Origin: Gammaproteobacteria bacterium
GTDB taxonomy: Bacteria; Pseudomonadota; Gammaproteobacteria; Steroidobacterales; Steroidobacteraceae
Reading direction: 5' to 3'
Assembly (NCBI GenBank): GCA_029865465.1
Contig: JAOUGW010000007.1
Location: 1-36,094, forward strand
DNA length: 36,094 nucleotides
Position numbers and translations under genes: made by a program. Below, in pieces: positions 27,871 to 36,094 of the stretch (position 1 is the stretch's first letter; each line of letters begins with the position of its first letter). The notes beneath the pieces were generated by a model. The model was not told the origin of the DNA and searched no databases. It saw nothing but the letters and a program-made list of their open reading frames with translations.

Positions 27871-28563
27871 TCAGGTAGTCAGGAGCAGTCCGAACAGAAC
27901 GAGCCAGACGACCAGCAGGTAGTGCCAGTACACGGTGCACAGCTCGACGCCGAGCTGCGTCGCGCCGCTGATCGCGCGGCCCTGCGCCATCATGCCGGCC
28001 GACCGCGCCCACACGAACAGCCCGCCCAGCAGGTGCAAGCCGTGCAGTCCGGTCAGTACGTAGAAGAAGGCATTCGCGGGATTGCCTGCCGCGTAATAGC
28101 CGGCCGCCAGCAACTGGCGCCATGCCAGCCACTGCCCGGCGAGAAAGGCGATGGCGAAGAACCCGCCCGCGTACATGCCGACGCGGGCGAGATCGAACTG
28201 CCTGTGCTGCAACGAACTGCTGGCTATCTGCATGCACGCGCTGCCGAGAACCAGCATGACGGTATTCGCCCACAGGATCCGCGGCTCCGTGACCGGGCGC
28301 CAGTCCCTCAGGTCGACGCCCTTCACGAGTTCGGGGCTCATGCGCATCAGGTACGCCGTGATGAACAGCGCGAAGAACGACGTCACCACCGCGAGGAACA
28401 CCCACAACCCGGTGCGTGCCGCCCCGGGGCCTGCCATCTGGGCGGTGTCGCGGCCGTCGTAGGTGCCCTGCGCTTCCCACGACTTCGTGGTCAGTCGCCG
28501 CGCGGCCAGCCACCAGACGAAGATGCCTGCGATGAGCGCGACCGTGGCGACGACGAGGTTCAT
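27871..28563 (-). CDS. Heme-copper oxidase subunit III-like protein (first tandem copy, divergent)
   Basis: 230 aa; LTGLHGLHLLGGLFVW and VYWHYLLVVWLVLFGLL motifs. Confidence 0.85.
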   Translation of the reverse strand: MNLVVATVALIAGIFVWWLAARRLTTKSWEAQGTYDGRDTAQMAGPGAARTGLWVFLAVVTSFFALFITAYLMRMSPELVKGVDLRDWRPVTEPRILWANTVMLVLGSACMQIASSSLQHRQFDLARVGMYAGGFFAIAFLAGQWLAWRQLLAAGYYAAGNPANAFFYVLTGLHGLHLLGGLFVWARSAGMMAQGRAISGATQLGVELCTVYWHYLLVVWLVLFGLLLTT

Positions 28564-28574
28564 CGTGGACTCAT

Positions 28575-30320
28575 CTAGCCGTGCTTGGCCGCGACGCGCC
28601 CGTCGGGCGGCTGGTTCTGCGGCACGAAGTCGTCCTTGTAGCCCGGCGCGCCGTATTCATACGCCCAGCGATAGACCACCGGCAGTTCGGGGCCCCAGTT
28701 GCCGTGCCGCGGCGGCGTGTCGGGCGTCTGCCACTCGAGCGTAGTCGCGCGCCAGGGATTGCCGCCGGCCGGCTTGCCGTGCTTCAGGCTCCAGGCCAGG
28801 TTGAACAGGAAGATCAGCTGCGACGCCGCCACGAACAGCGCCGCGATGGAGATGGCGGCATTCATCTCCTGCACCGACTGCGGGATGAAGTAGGTGTCGC
28901 CCATGGCGAAGTAGCGGCGCGGCAGGCCGAGGATGCCGAGGTAGTGCATCGGCAGGAAGATCGCGTAGGTGCCGAGGAACGTGAGCCAGAAGTGCAGCTT
29001 GCCGAGCGTCACGCTGGTCATGCGCCCGGTCATCTTCGGGTACCAGTGGTAGATCGCGCCGCAGACCACCAGCACCGGCGACACGCCCATCACCATGTGG
29101 AAGTGCGCGACGACGAAATAGGTGTCCGAGAGCGGCACGTCCACCGTGACGTTGCCGAGGAACAACCCCGTCAGGCCGCCGTTGATGAACGTGAACACGA
29201 AGCCGATCGCGAACAGCATCGGCACCGTGAGGTGCACGTCGCCACGCCAGAGCGTGAGCACCCAGTTGTAGACCTTGAGCGCAGTGGGAATCGCGATGAT
29301 CAGCGTCGTGGTGGCGAAGAAGAACCCGAAGTACGGGTTCATGCCGCTCACGTACATGTGGTGCGCCCAGACCACGAAGCTCAGCACGCCGATGGCGACG
29401 ATCGCCCAGACCATCATCCGGTAGCCGAAGATGTGCCGGCGCGCGTTCACGCTGATCAGGTCGGAGACGATGCCGAACGCCGGCAGCGCGACGATGTAGA
29501 CCTCGGGGTGCCCGAAGAACCAGAACAGGTGCTGGAACAGGAGCGGGCTGCCGCCCTTGTGCACCGTCGGGTCGCCGAGCGACATGAGCGCCGGCATGAA
29601 GAAGCTGGTGCCGAGGTGGTTGTCCAGCGCCATCATGATGGCGCTGACGAGCAGCGCCGGGAACGCCAGCAGCGCGAGGATGGTGGCCATGAAGATGCCC
29701 CAGACCGACAACGGCATCCGCATGAGCGTCATGCCGCGGCAGCGCGCCTGCAGCACGGTCACGACGTAGTTCAGCCCGCCCATCGTGAACCCGACGATGA
29801 AGATGGCGAGCGAGACCAGCATCAGGGTGATGCCCCAGTCGGCGCCCGGCGTGCCGGCGAGGATCGCCTGCGGCGGGTAGAGCGTCCAGCCGGCGCCCGT
29901 CGGCCCGCCCGGCACGAAGAAGCTCGCGACCAGGACCAGCACGGCGAGCAGGTAGACCCAGTAGCTGACCATGTTCAGGTACGGGAAGACCATGTCGCGC
30001 GCGCCGCACATGAGCGGGATCAGGTAGTTGCCGAAGCCGCCGAGGAACAGCGCCGTCAGCAGGTAGACCACCATGATCATCCCGTGCATGGTGACGAACT
30101 GGTAGTAGTTGCTGGGGTTGATGAAGTGGAACGTGCCGGGAAAACCGAGCTGCAGCCGCATCATCATCGACAGCACGATCGCCACGAGCCCGATGGCCAT
30201 CGCCGTCACCATGTACTGGATGGCGATCACCTTGTGATCCTGGCTCCAGACGTACTTGGTGAGGAACGTCTGCGGGTCGTGCAGGTGCGCGTGCTGGTCC
30301 GCGATCGCGACGTATGACAT
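28575..30320 (-). CDS. Cytochrome c oxidase subunit I, second oxidase
   Basis: 581 aa; WFFGHPEVYIVALPAFG, VWAHHMYVSGM, PTALKVYNW, VVAHFHMVMG motifs. Confidence 0.96.
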   Translation of the reverse strand: MSYVAIADQHAHLHDPQTFLTKYVWSQDHKVIAIQYMVTAMAIGLVAIVLSMMMRLQLGFPGTFHFINPSNYYQFVTMHGMIMVVYLLTALFLGGFGNYLIPLMCGARDMVFPYLNMVSYWVYLLAVLVLVASFFVPGGPTGAGWTLYPPQAILAGTPGADWGITLMLVSLAIFIVGFTMGGLNYVVTVLQARCRGMTLMRMPLSVWGIFMATILALLAFPALLVSAIMMALDNHLGTSFFMPALMSLGDPTVHKGGSPLLFQHLFWFFGHPEVYIVALPAFGIVSDLISVNARRHIFGYRMMVWAIVAIGVLSFVVWAHHMYVSGMNPYFGFFFATTTLIIAIPTALKVYNWVLTLWRGDVHLTVPMLFAIGFVFTFINGGLTGLFLGNVTVDVPLSDTYFVVAHFHMVMGVSPVLVVCGAIYHWYPKMTGRMTSVTLGKLHFWLTFLGTYAIFLPMHYLGILGLPRRYFAMGDTYFIPQSVQEMNAAISIAALFVAASQLIFLFNLAWSLKHGKPAGGNPWRATTLEWQTPDTPPRHGNWGPELPVVYRWAYEYGAPGYKDDFVPQNQPPDGRVAAKHG

Positions 30321-30357
30321 CAGGTCGTCTCCGTGCTCGGCATTGCGTCGCCTGCGT

Positions 30358-31716
30358 TCAGCGCAGGGTGTTGATGTACGCCAGCAAGTCGTCGGTCTGC
30401 TTGCCGTCGGCCAGGATCTTGCTGAGTCGCGCCATCTGCGCGCCGTGGAAATCCTGCGGATGGCGGCCGCGATGTCCTTCCCGGAACTGCTGCAGCTGGC
30501 GCGCGAGGTACCAGTCGCTCATGCCGGCGAGCGGGGGCGCATTGGTCGACCAGGAACCCTGGCCCGTGGCGCCGTGGCAGTACGCGCAGGTGGTATAGCT
30601 CGACGCGCCCGCCGCCGCGTCGCCACGGATGGTCCGGTGCGTCGCGTTGTCCGGCAGCGTCGAGATGTAGGCGACGACGTTGTCGATGGCCGTGTCGTCG
30701 AGCGGCTGGGCGATCGCCGCCATCTGGGCCGCGATGTCGTTGCCGGGTGCGCCGCCGCGCACGCCCTGCTGGAAGTTGTGCACTTGACGCGCGAGGTACC
30801 AGGCCGGCAGGCCCGCGAGCTTGGGTGCGTTGACCGCCTGGTTGCCTTCGGCATTCATGCCGTGGCAGGCCGAGCAGACCGCGAACGTCGCCTGGCCCGC
30901 GACCAGGTCGGCGGCGGGGCGTGCCTGCAACTGCGCGAACGTCCGCTGGCTGGCGAGCCAGGCCTGGTAGGTGCCGGCCTCGTCGACGACGACCCGGCCG
31001 CGCATGGCGAAGTGCCCCATGCCGCACAGTTCCTCGCAGAGGATCTCGAACTCGCCGGTCCGGGTGGGCGTGAGCCACAGGTAGGTGACCATGCCCGGCA
31101 CCATGTCCATCTTCACGCGGAACTGCGGCACGGTGAAGTCGTGCAGGACGTCCTTCGACCGCAGCAGCACCTTGACCGGTTGGTCGAGCGGCAGGTGCAG
31201 CTCGCCCCCGGGGATCAGCACGTCGTCCTGTCCGCGGGGATCGTTGGCGTCCATGCCGAAGGGGTTGTCAGCGCCGACCAGCGAGGCATCGATGGCCCCG
31301 AGCACGCCATCCGCGCCCGGCAGGCGGAAGCTCCACGACCACTGCTGGCCGACGGCCTCGACCACGGTGGCGTCGTCCGGCACGGTCACGAACTTCGCCC
31401 ACACGGCGAGCCCGGGCGCCAGCATCGCCACGACGCCCACCGAGGTCAGCCCGATCAGCCACCACTCGAGCTTCTTGTACTCGGGCTCGTATTCCGCCCG
31501 GCGTGACTCACCCTTGCGATGCCGGTAGCGGACGATCGCGTAGGCCATGAACAGGTTCACGGCCACGAACACGGCCCCGGTGACCCAGAACGTAAGGTTC
31601 ACGGTGTCGTCCATCGTCGTCCAGTTTGACGCGATGGGCGTGAACCACCATGGATTCAGGAAGTGGAACGCAACCGTTCCAATCACCAGCAATACGAGCG
31701 CGAACGCGATTGCCAC
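30358..31716 (-). CDS. Cytochrome c oxidase subunit II fused to two C-terminal cytochrome c domains
   Basis: 452 aa; CuA motif ILCEELCGMGHFAM, heme c motifs CSACH and CAYCH; AAGGAG upstream of the GTG start. Confidence 0.93.
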   Translation of the reverse strand: MAIAFALVLLVIGTVAFHFLNPWWFTPIASNWTTMDDTVNLTFWVTGAVFVAVNLFMAYAIVRYRHRKGESRRAEYEPEYKKLEWWLIGLTSVGVVAMLAPGLAVWAKFVTVPDDATVVEAVGQQWSWSFRLPGADGVLGAIDASLVGADNPFGMDANDPRGQDDVLIPGGELHLPLDQPVKVLLRSKDVLHDFTVPQFRVKMDMVPGMVTYLWLTPTRTGEFEILCEELCGMGHFAMRGRVVVDEAGTYQAWLASQRTFAQLQARPAADLVAGQATFAVCSACHGMNAEGNQAVNAPKLAGLPAWYLARQVHNFQQGVRGGAPGNDIAAQMAAIAQPLDDTAIDNVVAYISTLPDNATHRTIRGDAAAGASSYTTCAYCHGATGQGSWSTNAPPLAGMSDWYLARQLQQFREGHRGRHPQDFHGAQMARLSKILADGKQTDDLLAYINTLR

Positions 31717-31719
31717 GCA

Positions 31720-32295
31720 CTACTCCTTCTGGAGCAGTTGATCAGCCGGTGGCCGGATTGCCGGTTCTCGCTTGAGCGTACTGAACGGATTGATGAAATG
31801 CCGGTCGACTGCAACCAGTTCGGATTCGGGATGGCGCTCGCGCATCATCTTGTTGATCCTGTCTTCCTGCTCTTTCAGCGCATAGATCAGGATCAGGAAC
31901 TTGCCGGCTTCGATGTCGTCATGGAACTTCGCAAGCTTGCGGTTCTCGATGCCGACGCCGATCAGGCCGCCTTCCCATGCCCCGAACAGCGTCGCCACGC
32001 CCACCAGGGCGTAGTAGACGAATGCCGGTATCTCGACGCCGATGGGATCGAAGTAGTCGAGCAGGCCCACGCCGATCAGCCCGACCACGAAACCGAGCAC
32101 ACCACCGATGATGCCGTCCCGCACGACATCCAGCGTCTCGAGATAATTGCTGGAGTGGATATGCTGCTGCTGCAGCCCGGCTTCGTCACGCGAAACGACG
32201 TGGACAAAGAAGTCCTTGACGCCAGCCTCGTGCAGGTCATCCGAAATGACGTGGGTGCTGTCGAGCGTCGGCGCCAGGTAGTAAAGGCACTTCAT
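31720..32295 (-). CDS. Uncharacterised Gly-rich membrane protein, weakly DUF1269-like
   Basis: 191 aa; MKCLYYLAPTLDSTHVISDDLHEAGVKDFFVHVVSRDEAG then Gly-rich TM pair; stop is 3 nt from the subunit II start. Confidence 0.7.
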   Translation of the reverse strand: MKCLYYLAPTLDSTHVISDDLHEAGVKDFFVHVVSRDEAGLQQQHIHSSNYLETLDVVRDGIIGGVLGFVVGLIGVGLLDYFDPIGVEIPAFVYYALVGVATLFGAWEGGLIGVGIENRKLAKFHDDIEAGKFLILIYALKEQEDRINKMMRERHPESELVAVDRHFINPFSTLKREPAIRPPADQLLQKE

Positions 32296-32345
32296 CTGCT
32301 CCCCCCGCTGAAATTGTTGTCGCGACCGTCCTCAGCTAAGCGCGG

Positions 32346-32606
32346 CTACTCCTCTCCCCAGAACCAGGCGAGCAGCCCGAAACCGAACAAAGTGATTGCA
32401 ATGAGCGCGAATGGCAGCGCTGGGGCCCAGATCGGCACATGGTCCAGCGAGCTGGCAGACCGAATGACCGGTTGGCCGACGAGCACCAGGACGACGCCAA
32501 TGGCGATGCCACGGGCCAGATACGACCCTCGCTGCCACGCGAAGAACCACAGCAGCGTGCCACCCAGCAGCATCAACGTGATCACGAATGCAGTCATTGC
32601 GGACAA
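32346..32606 (-). CDS. Small hypothetical membrane protein
   Basis: 86 aa, about three hydrophobic segments; other frames here give only low-complexity Arg/Ala/Ser peptides. Confidence 0.55.
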   Translation of the reverse strand: MSAMTAFVITLMLLGGTLLWFFAWQRGSYLARGIAIGVVLVLVGQPVIRSASSLDHVPIWAPALPFALIAITLFGFGLLAWFWGEE

Positions 32607-32716
32607 ACTCTAGCAGATATTTTCCGCACGGAAGCGTCCGATGCGAATGCGTCTCGATACTGCAATGCAGCGAAATTCATCGCGCGCTGCAGGCCAGTCG
32701 CGCCTGAATCACGGCT

Positions 32717-33550
32717 TCAGGGATTCCTGCGGCCGGCCAGGATGAGCGCGACCGCCACCATGCCGAACACCAACAGGGCGGGGATCGCGGCGGCGAACAT
32801 CGAGTAGTCGGCGCGGTATCTTCCCGCGACCGGATCGTAGACCGAGCAGTAGAGCCGCACGCGCTCGATGAGCCCTTGCAACGAGGTGCGCTCGACGGGA
32901 CGACCGAGCAACAGCGCCTTGAGCGGCTCGATCAGGTCCGGGGGCGAGAACGCCTGTCCGTAGACCTGCTGCGCGACGGTGCCGTTGGCATCCAGGATCG
33001 TGACCTGCGTGATGTGGTCGAACCCCCGGGGAGACGGTAGCCAGGTGAAGCCCACCTCGTCGGTAAGCCGGCGCACCGTCGCCGCGTCGGCGCTCGCAAA
33101 GTGCCAGTCCGGGTCATCGATGCCGCGATCGATTCCATAAGCCAGCATGCGATCAGGGCGGTCGTGCGCGCTGTCAAAGCCGACCGTAAGCACGGCGAAG
33201 CTGCGCGCGCCCAGCGCCTCACGCGCAATCCGCGTGACCTCCCGCAGGTGCAGGGTCTGGCCCGAGCACACGGAGACACAATTGGTGAAGACCAGGCTCA
33301 GCAAGAGCGGTCGTCCCCGCAGGTCGGCGAGACTCAGCGGCTTGCCATGCTGGTCGATGAACTGGTGGTCGCCGGTTTCGCGGCCAACGGCGGCCTGGCT
33401 CGCGCGCAGCGCTGCGGCATCGACCTCGTTGCCGGCCGGTTGCGTTGCGCCGCCGACGGACGCTACGAGCAGGAGTGGCAGCACCACACCGCGTAAGACG
33501 CGAACCCACGGTGTCGCGGATGCGGCCGCTGCCAGGTACGACCTGGTCAT
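32717..33550 (-). CDS. SCO1/SenC-family copper chaperone with C-terminal TM anchor
   Basis: 277 aa; FTNCVSVCSGQT (CxxxC), downstream FDHITQVTILD His, C-terminal TM; ATGA overlap with spoT. Confidence 0.88.
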   Translation of the reverse strand: MTRSYLAAAASATPWVRVLRGVVLPLLLVASVGGATQPAGNEVDAAALRASQAAVGRETGDHQFIDQHGKPLSLADLRGRPLLLSLVFTNCVSVCSGQTLHLREVTRIAREALGARSFAVLTVGFDSAHDRPDRMLAYGIDRGIDDPDWHFASADAATVRRLTDEVGFTWLPSPRGFDHITQVTILDANGTVAQQVYGQAFSPPDLIEPLKALLLGRPVERTSLQGLIERVRLYCSVYDPVAGRYRADYSMFAAAIPALLVFGMVAVALILAGRRNP

Positions 33551-35703
33551 GACAGTGAGCGCGCGACCTTCAGCACGTCCGGCATCCCGCGTACCGCGCG
33601 GATCACGCTCGCGAGCTGCTTCCGGTCGTGCACCATCAGCTCGAAGATCAGTGTGGACGTGTCCGTGTCGCGCTCGACGACCGAGACGCGATCGATGTTG
33701 GTCTGCGTGCCCGCGATCGCGGACGCGACCGACGCCAGCACGCCCATGCGGTTGGTGACGTCGGCGCGGATCTCGACATGGAACAGGCGATCGGTTGCTG
33801 CCTGCCACGTCACCGGAATCCATTTCTCCGGTTGCTTGCGGAACGACGCGAGGTTGCCGCAGGCCTCGCGATGGATCACGACGCCGCGGCCGGTCGAGAG
33901 GCTCGCCAGGATCGGGTCGTTCGGAATCGGGAAGCAGCAGCGTGCGTACGACACGACCAGGCCTTCGGTGCCGGCGATGGCGAGCGGACCGGCAATGGCC
34001 TCGACCACTCCTTCCGAGTCCGCGGGCAACAGCCGGCGGGCGATGAAGGGTGCGACGCGTTCGCCGAGGCCGATCCTCTCGAACAGGTCGTCGTGCGCGC
34101 GCAAGCCGAGCTCGGCCACCACGGCGTCCAGCGCTGCCGTGGGAATCTTGCGCAGCGACAGCGAGAATTCCTCGAGCGCCTGGTTGAGCAGGCGCTTGCC
34201 GAGATCGACCGCCTCGCCGCGCTTCAGGTTCTTGAGGTACTGCCTGATCGCCGCGCGCGCCTTCGCGGTGACGACGAAGTTGACCCAGGCGGGATTCGGC
34301 GTGGCGCCCTTCGCCGTGATGATCTCGACGGTCTGGCCGTTGCGCAGCGGCGTGCGCAGCGGCACCAGGCGCCGATCGACCTTGGCTGCCACGCAGCGGT
34401 TGCCGACGTCGGTATGCACGGCATACGCGAAATCGACGCAGGTCGAGTTGCGCGGCAGGCGCCGGATTTCGCCCTTCGGCGTGAACACGTACACCTTGTC
34501 CGGGAACAGGTCGACCCTGACGCTCTCGAGGAATTCCTCGGGGTTGCCGCCCTGCTGGATCTCGACCAGCTGCTGCAGCCATTCGCGCGCACGGTCGCCC
34601 TGCATCCCGCCTTCCGTGCCGCCGCCTTCCTTGTACTGCCAGTGTGCCGCGATGCCGGACTCCGCGATGCTGTGCATCTCCGAGGTGCGGATCTGCACCT
34701 CGATCGGCGCGCCGTTCGGGCCGAACAGCGTCGTGTGCAGCGACTGGTAGCCGTTGACGCGCGGGATCGCGATGTAGTCCTTGAAGCGGCCGGGCATCGG
34801 CTTGAACACCGAGTGCACTACGCCGAGCGTGCGGTAGCAGGTGTCCGGCTTGTCGACGACGAGGCGGAACCCGTACACGTCGACGATCTCGTTGAGCGAG
34901 ACCTTCTTGCGGCGCATCTTCTCGTAGATGCTGTAGACGTCCTTCTCGCGCCCTTCGATCTGCGCGGGGATGTGCGCCAGGTCGAGCGCTTCCTTGAGCG
35001 ACGCGGCGATGCGGCCGACGAACTGCTTGTGGTTGCCGCGCACGGACTTCACCGCGGACTCGATGACCTTGTAGCGCCGCGGATACAGCGCGCGGAAGCC
35101 GAGGTCCTCGAGCTCGCGCTTGATCGAGTGCATGCCGAGACGGTTGGCGATCGGGGCGTAGATCTCGAGCGTCTCGCGCGCGATCGTGCGGCGCTTGGCC
35201 GGCGGCATCGCGCCCAGCGTGCGCATGTTATGGGTGCGGTCCGCGAGCTTGACCATGATCACGCGGATGTCGCGGACCATGGCGAGCAGCATCTTGCGGA
35301 AGCTCTCGGCCTGCGCCTCGGCGCGGCTCCTGAACTGGATCTGGTCGAGCTTGCTCACGCCGTCGACGAGCTCCGCGACGTCGCTGCCGAAGCGCGCGGT
35401 GATCTCGTCCTTGGTGTTGGGCGTGTCCTCCATGACGTCGTGGAGGATCGCGGCCATCATCGTCTGCGCGTCGAGCTTGAGGTCGGCCAGCATGTCGGCC
35501 ACGGCGACCGGGTGCGTGATGTAGGGCTCGCCCGAGCGGCGCCGCTGCCCGTCATGGGCGTGGAACGCGAAGTCGTAGGCTTCCTGGACCAGCTCGACCT
35601 GGTCCGGCGGCAGGTAGGTTTCCAGCTTCGCAATGAGCTGGTTGATGCCGATGGAGCGTCTTCCGTAGGGCAGCAGGCTGCGCAGGGAAGACGTGACGTC
35701 CAT
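33547..35703 (-). CDS. spoT: Bifunctional (p)ppGpp synthetase/hydrolase
   Basis: 718 aa; HDVMEDT (HD), GYQSLHT and EVQIRT (synthetase), TGS and ACT regions; next to rpoZ. Confidence 0.95.
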   Translation of the reverse strand: MDVTSSLRSLLPYGRRSIGINQLIAKLETYLPPDQVELVQEAYDFAFHAHDGQRRRSGEPYITHPVAVADMLADLKLDAQTMMAAILHDVMEDTPNTKDEITARFGSDVAELVDGVSKLDQIQFRSRAEAQAESFRKMLLAMVRDIRVIMVKLADRTHNMRTLGAMPPAKRRTIARETLEIYAPIANRLGMHSIKRELEDLGFRALYPRRYKVIESAVKSVRGNHKQFVGRIAASLKEALDLAHIPAQIEGREKDVYSIYEKMRRKKVSLNEIVDVYGFRLVVDKPDTCYRTLGVVHSVFKPMPGRFKDYIAIPRVNGYQSLHTTLFGPNGAPIEVQIRTSEMHSIAESGIAAHWQYKEGGGTEGGMQGDRAREWLQQLVEIQQGGNPEEFLESVRVDLFPDKVYVFTPKGEIRRLPRNSTCVDFAYAVHTDVGNRCVAAKVDRRLVPLRTPLRNGQTVEIITAKGATPNPAWVNFVVTAKARAAIRQYLKNLKRGEAVDLGKRLLNQALEEFSLSLRKIPTAALDAVVAELGLRAHDDLFERIGLGERVAPFIARRLLPADSEGVVEAIAGPLAIAGTEGLVVSYARCCFPIPNDPILASLSTGRGVVIHREACGNLASFRKQPEKWIPVTWQAATDRLFHVEIRADVTNRMGVLASVASAIAGTQTNIDRVSVVERDTDTSTLIFELMVHDRKQLASVIRAVRGMPDVLKVARSLS

Positions 35704-35724
35704 GGGCGTGCGACGGGCGGGGCG

Positions 35725-36012
35725 TCAGTCTCCCAGCCCGATCTGCGGTGCGCGGAACTCGCCCATGAATTCCGGTTCCGGCATCAGCTCCGGCGGCGGA
35801 GGCGGCGGCAGTTCCGGTTCTTCGAGGATTTCCACGCCCACGTGGCCGGCTGCGATCTCGCGCAGGGCTAGCACCGTCGGCTTGTCGTTCTCCCACTCGA
35901 GCGTCGCCTCGGCGCCGTTCGCCAGCTTGCGCGCGCGGCGGGATGCCACGAGCACCAGCTCGAACAGGTTGGGGACGTTCTTCAGGCTGTCTTCGACGGT
36001 GATGCGGGCCAT
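35725..36012 (-). CDS. rpoZ: RNA polymerase omega subunit
   Basis: 95 aa from [50 protein letters not shown]. Confidence 0.93.
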   Translation of the reverse strand: MARITVEDSLKNVPNLFELVLVASRRARKLANGAEATLEWENDKPTVLALREIAAGHVGVEILEEPELPPPPPPELMPEPEFMGEFRAPQIGLGD

Positions 36013-36026
36013 TTTTGCTGGGAAAC

Positions 36027-36094
36027 GGTTAGGGGAAAGGGGCGAAAGCATAACAGGGTGAAGGGGTTAGCGGGTAGGGGTGAGAAAAGGGGTT
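36027..36094 (+). repeat. Degenerate heptameric G-tract array copy D, running off the window
   Basis: GGTTAGGGGAAAGGGG...AAGGGGTTAGCGGGTAGGGGTGAGAAAAGGGGTT upstream of rpoZ. Confidence 0.8.

Noticed and set aside
1-36094. CRISPR arrays, tRNA/rRNA genes, transposases, prophage or toxin-antitoxin genes
   Set aside because: Looked for repeats with spacers and recognisable products; none seen. The regularly spaced repeats are the 7-nt G-tract units without spacers.

Overview
GC-rich proteobacterial chromosome segment, probably gammaproteobacterial judging by gene content and order; this is inference, as no search was run. Main contents, left to right: (1) the 3' end of a DUF885-type gene, a small hypothetical membrane protein, a DUF3313-type lipoprotein and a VanZ-like protein. 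(2) A canonical aa3 cytochrome c oxidase and heme A locus: ctaB/cyoE, ctaA, SCO-like protein, SURF1, DUF2909, ctaE, ctaG, small protein, ctaD, ctaC, DUF2244. (3) A biotin locus bioB-bioF-bioHC(fusion)-bioD, divergent from comF, with a BirA-operator-like site in between. (4) An mrpAB-C-D-E-F-G Na+/H+ antiporter operon. (5) ubiA, recG, ridA, then a second oxidase operon (subunit II with two cytochrome c domains, subunit I, two tandem subunit III genes, subunit IV, plus two small uncharacterised membrane proteins and a SCO protein), then spoT and rpoZ. The observations I rate highest are: a family of heptameric G-tract arrays, (GGGGWTA)n, three of which end in the same GTCGGA motif, with two forming an inverted composite element around a terminator; the second oxidase module sitting between spoT and ridA-recG, genes often adjacent in gammaproteobacteria; a BioH-BioC fusion whose linker is encoded by a nested DNA palindrome; and a BirA-box-like operator spanning the comF start codon. 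I did not find CRISPR arrays, tRNA/rRNA genes, transposases or a clearly new defence or biosynthetic system.
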